From: Isoetes taiwanensis
Taxonomy: Eukaryota > Streptophyta > Lycopodiopsida > Isoetales > Isoetaceae
Length of the DNA stretch: 64,000 bases
Direction: 5' to 3'
Assembly: GCA_021234155.1 (NCBI GenBank)
Contig: JAJEKV010000033.1
Span: 8,587,641-8,651,640, forward strand
A program made the position numbers and the translations under genes. Shown one piece after another: positions 60,340 to 64,000 of this stretch. Below the pieces are notes generated by a model. It ran no database searches, had not been told where the DNA came from, and saw nothing but the letters and a program-made list of their open reading frames with translations. How positions within the stretch are numbered: the stretch's first letter is position 1; every line of letters begins with the position of its first letter.

Positions 60340-61515
60340 TGGTGCAGAAATTTGTTACAAAATTTTCCTCTAGACGTTTATTGTGATTGGTGTCTTCTGT
60401 TGCAATATGCCAATGTAGATTAAGAAATTTCATCTCATTGTTTATTTCGATCTTCATTATGTTGGAGGTTCAGACTAATGTGGATGTGGAAAACTTTCTA
60501 TGAAAAGGCTTAGAACGAGGTGAATAACAAAGTGCATAAAGTGTTGTTACATAATATGAAGCCCTTTAGGTTGTCAGAGTACCACCACTACTTGTTATTA
60601 AAGTAGTATACATGCATGTAAGGATTCTTGGTAATGCTTGGAGCAAGAGAATCAACTACGGGAGTTGTGATAGAGAATCCAATTGGAATTCATGATTAGC
60701 CATAATTCGTGTATTCGTTATCTATGGAGCAAGATATGCAAGAATTAACCTGGGGTTGATCATTGTAATAAGATCTTTGATGAAAGATCAATGTCAGTTA
60801 AAGTGATATGGTTGCAAAACCATGCTTCTGATTAGATCCATGTGGGGTTCTATAGTTACTATCATTGTATTGATTATAAAGAAGCGGGGTCTTCTGTAGC
60901 ATGGTGTTCTTGGATCTAGAATCAAGAATATTGAATTCGCATTGGTTAGTGAATTATAGAGAAGCAGGGCTTCTACTCTAGTCCAAAGAGTTGGTAAATG
61001 CACCATAAAGAACTTGGAGTTCTTGGCGCAAGGTTTTAACTGGGTATTACAATACTAGTGGCAAGATAAGAACCTTAAGACCATTAGTCAAAGATGTCCC
61101 GATATGCTGGACTCAGGGAGGGTCATGAAGGCAACATATGAGTCAGGTTAGAACTTTTGAATGGATTAGGAGTGCACCCTATTTTGCATAAGTCAATTCA
61201 AAAAAGTAATATTGTCCAAGGATTGTGACAATACTTCTAGCCTTTAGCTCTGGGGTAACCCCTGAGGCGATTTTAGACACTCACATTTGGAGGTTGCAAA
61301 ATAGTAATATTGCAGAGTACTGGATCTTGTGGTGAGATCAAACACTTCCCAAGGCCACATGGGAGAGAAGTGTACGTGCAGCAAAATCCTCACCTGACTC
61401 AAAACCGTGGAGATCACGAAACGATTGATAGAGTCAATATGAGGTCACTTACCTAAAAGTAAAGGATTAGAGACTTGCATCAGGGATGGCAAGTAGGACA
61501 CCCGCAAAAGAATGA
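60340..61515. other. Gene-free stretch, possible retroelement interior
   Basis: No domain was recognised. It lies upstream of a polypurine-tract-like site, so it may be the decayed interior of an LTR retrotransposon. That is inference from position. Confidence 0.35.
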
Positions 61516-61520
61516 GCTAC

Positions 61521-61722
61521 GAAACGATGATCACGGGGTGATCTAGGGAAGGGGTTTCCGAAAGTACTAAAGGATGAAACCATGATCATGGGGTGCTCCA
61601 GGGAACGGGTTTCCGAAGGGACTGGAGGATGATACCGTGATCACTAGGTGATCCAGGAACTGGGTTTCAAAAAGGACTAGATGTTAAAACCATGGTCACC
61701 GGGTGACCCAGGGAATGATACA
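61521..61722. repeat. 55-bp minisatellite, 3 full and 1 partial unit
   Basis: Units start at 61521, 61576, 61631 and about 61686. Each holds CCxTGATCACxGGGTGAtCcAGGGAAxGGGTTTCxGAAxGGACT. The core GATCAC...GTGATC forms an inverted pair that is partly kept in each unit (GTCACCGGGTGAC in the last). Confidence 0.9.
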
Positions 61723-61753
61723 CATACTCCCATGATCCTTGGTCCAAGGATTT

Positions 61754-61778
61754 GAAGGGGGGAGGTATGTCACATACA
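61754..61778 (+). promoter_or_regulatory. Polypurine tract and probable LTR start of a decayed LTR retrotransposon
   Basis: GAAGGGGGGAGG (61754-61765) is directly followed by TATGTCACATAC. A polypurine tract then TGT is the standard junction between internal region and 3' LTR. No matching 5' LTR or CA end was identified in this window. Confidence 0.55.
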
Positions 61779-62137
61779 TATGTTAGGGGCCTAGGTCATA
61801 TAGGACCATTAAACCTAAGGATTATAGGTTTAAAGGGCAAGTGTCATTAATGCATGCATGCGTATGCATGGCACATGCCACTAGAGTTGGTATCCTATGT
61901 AGGAGATCATAGATCTCAAGGAAGGGGCACCAAGTAAAATCATCTTCTTTTTTATTTTTGGAGAGGGTTGGGTTTTGTGCCATGGGAATGCCGCATCTTA
62001 CGCCGCATGCAGCATTCCCTTCCCGCTTCCCGCTGCTCTTGCGGGACGCAGCTGGTAACATTAATTGCCAGTTTTTGAAATGGATCAAGTCTTTCGATGC
62101 TCCCACCTCCACGAATTTGCATACTCCTCCTCTCTGC

Positions 62138-62207
62138 CTTCTATTTTGGCACTCCCGGCTACGGCAGAAGCTCTTCTATTTTGGCTCTTCTGGCTATGGC
62201 AGAAGCT
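62138..62207. repeat. Two-copy 35-bp tandem repeat
   Basis: CTTCTATTTTGGC(A/T)CT then GGCTA(C/T)GGCAGAAGCT occurs at 62138 and 62173. Confidence 0.92.
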
Positions 62208-62943
62208 GGCATTCGTCACAGGTAAGGTTTTACATCTGGCTTAACCATTCTGCTGTGGATTGAGCTTCCATGATTTTCAAGTTCTAGCTACGGCATTATA
62301 CCGGCAATGGCAGTTCCGCTTTAAGCTTAGTGATGGCACAGAGGATTATTACGACGACTATTCCGGCAAATGGCAAACTAAGGCGAGCAATGGTAAGAGC
62401 ATGTCTCCTCTTACTTTCCAGCTGGGGTTTTTTATTCGAAGATTTACAGAAGTGCTTATTGATATTTGAACTAAAACAGAAGTTTGGGTATCAGGGCAGA
62501 GCTTGGAGACGAGATTTGGGGGCAGCGCTTGGGCTTGAAGCCATTGTAAAAGGTAAACGTAATATGTAAAAACAGCTTTTTTTTTGTATTCTCTGCTTCG
62601 ATTGATAGCTCTTTCCTTGTAAATCTTTCTTTCCCCTGGCTCTTAATGTTATGGCCACTGTAAAAACAGGTTCTTCATTGTAATTTTTTTTCATCTGTAA
62701 CAGGTTCTTAGTTTATCTCTGGTTCGTCAAACTGTATTCTTGGCTTTTTTGATATCCTCTGCTTCGATATGTAATCCTCTTTCCCTTATAATCTGATATT
62801 TTTCACAGGAACAGAGTAAGAATGATATGGATGTCCTTTTAAATCTTTCAAGAGCAAATGCATCAGCTAGAATGCTTCTGATTCCTTCATTGCTTTCGGC
62901 AACATCAGCCCACTTGCCTCCTTTGCAAACAGGCGCACAGAGC

Positions 62944-63010
62944 TGTTTAAGAATCTATTTGCTTGCTATTTGTTTAAGAATCTATTTGCTATTTAAGAAT
63001 CTTTTTGAGT
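62944..63010. repeat. Three-copy TTTAAGAATCTATTTGCT repeat
   Basis: TGTTTAAGAATCTATTTGCT occurs at 62944 and 62971, with a truncated third copy at 62991. Confidence 0.9.
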
Positions 63011-63414
63011 GCATATCTCAAATCCTTTATTCGGCAGCCATTCCAGCCTGTTTGCATTTGCTTGACTAATGCCCAAAGTCTTTTTGCTGTTGAAGGTTTG
63101 CTTTCTTACCTTTTTCAGGTTTAATTGGTTTATGCATAATCGTGATGGATGCTTAACTCTGCTGCTGAACATGTAATTCTTTCTACTTTCAGGTACATAT
63201 TTAGTACTTTATATGAGAATATGAGCTCTATTTTCTGATACTCTGGATATTGGGCATAATATCGTGTCTTTTGTTTTTTCGTCGTCCCATTGCAGCAGGG
63301 TTGTTTCTAGCCCTGCATCTTCATAGTTTTCTATTCATTTTATTTTCAGATTTTGCGCATTGCATGTGATTTTGTTGATTTAGTAGTTGAATTCCTCATC
63401 TTATCTATGTGGAG

Positions 63415-63668
63415 GTGCGCGTTTATAGACTTGAGTAAAACATGGAAGGATTTATTTTAGCACACCTCTTTGTGATAGGCAGTATGTGCTGTGATTTGTT
63501 GATGCAGGAGAACTTTATAGTTCAAGGTTGAGTTAATCAGGCTCATGACATCTATTTCTTGTTGTTTGGATTTCTGCGACGTCTATAAATGTATCTAAAT
63601 AAATCTCTCTTTCTAATGTCTGATCTGTGCGTTTATAGTCTTGAGGTAAAACATGGAAGGATTTATTT
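63415..63668. repeat. Pair of ~43-bp direct repeats, 212 bp apart
   Basis: GTGCG(C)GTTTATAGxCTTGAG then TAAAACATGGAAGGATTTATTT occurs at 63415-63458 and 63628-63668. Confidence 0.9.
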
Positions 63669-64000
63669 GCTCCATGCTATGTTTTCATTTACTGATTTCT
63701 TATTTATTTCTCAGTTCAAATTTGCATTCAGATTTTGAGGCAGGTCTTTGGAGAATGTTTCTTCATGGACGACATTCTTGCACGATACGTTTAAGGTAAT
63801 GCATTTGATGCTTTGGAGCTGGAATCTGTTCTGAATTAGGCTCTTCCATTCATCTCTCTCTTTTTTTTTCCTTTACCCTGGAAGCATATTCAACAGTTCA
63901 GATCATGCAGCATCCTTCCAATATTTAATCCATCATGGTTGTTGTACTGTCTTTTTCCATGCAATAGGTGCACAATAAGAGGTGATTTCTGCCAACATTT

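Larger units (their letters stand above)
61780..64000. other. Unassigned right end with short duplications
   Basis: No gene recognised. CT/T-rich, intron-like text with possible splice signals (for example TTTTTCACAG near 62809) could be the 5' part of a gene that continues beyond the window, but no exon has a known motif. Short repeats are listed separately. (ATGC)n-like text lies at 61850-61875. Confidence 0.4.

Noticed and set aside
1-64000. CRISPR arrays, bacterial operons, rRNA or tRNA genes
   Set aside because: The spliced plant-like gene structure and transposon content rule out a prokaryotic reading. No regular spacer array, tRNA cloverleaf or rRNA stretch was found by eye.

Overview
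This window looks like nuclear DNA from a land plant with a large, repeat-rich genome; a fern, lycophyte or gymnosperm seems likelier than a compact angiosperm. The reasons are a plant-style spliced RNF113A/Cwc24-like gene with GT-AG introns, a plant TXNL4B/DIM-like gene, non-L1 LINEs with microsatellite tails, a decayed chromodomain Ty3/gypsy element, and long gene-free tracts. The lineage is inferred from the style of the sequence and not from any database match.

Layout. 1-4.4 kb: no recognised gene, an AT-rich tract, then a GC/CpG-rich island. 4.4-7.6 kb: the 3' end of a decayed chromovirus (integrase and chromodomain), then probable LTR/UTR sequence. 7.6-15.85 kb: gene-free. 15.85-33.7 kb: a diverged direct copy of part of the gene locus, split by about 17 kb of inserted DNA. 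The insert holds GC-rich unassigned sequence, tandem repeats, a family of palindromic CTCGACTC-type motifs and a degenerate LINE at its right end. 35.5-41.6 kb: the gene-bearing core. An apparently intact CCCH + RING splicing-factor gene lies 245 bp upstream, on the same strand, of a TXNL4B-like gene. The second gene carries several independent defects: a missing beta-strand segment, a partly duplicated exon, a stop formed at a splice junction and a terminal frameshift. It also has a 2-kb LINE in its third intron. 41.6-47.9 kb: AT-rich DNA with many two-copy tandem duplications and one MITE-like element. 47.9-54.4 kb: an unusual nested repeat structure containing a hairpin array and a purine-rich body. 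55.9-59.3 kb: a nearly full-length but mutated LINE (endonuclease, RT, C-terminal zinc knuckle). 59.3-64 kb: a perfect 28-bp inverted repeat, a 55-bp minisatellite, a polypurine tract with an LTR-like start, and unassigned sequence.

The two recognised cellular genes both belong to families that act on the spliceosome: RNF113A/Cwc24 in activation, TXNL4B/DIM2 in the U5/tri-snRNP-associated thioredoxin-fold family. The rest is mostly transposon remains. I found no rRNA, tRNA, CRISPR or prokaryotic operon. I did not find a clear new biological system. The most informative signals are structural: a locus duplication split by nested insertions, a gene caught in the act of decay, and repeats with hairpin-preserving changes.
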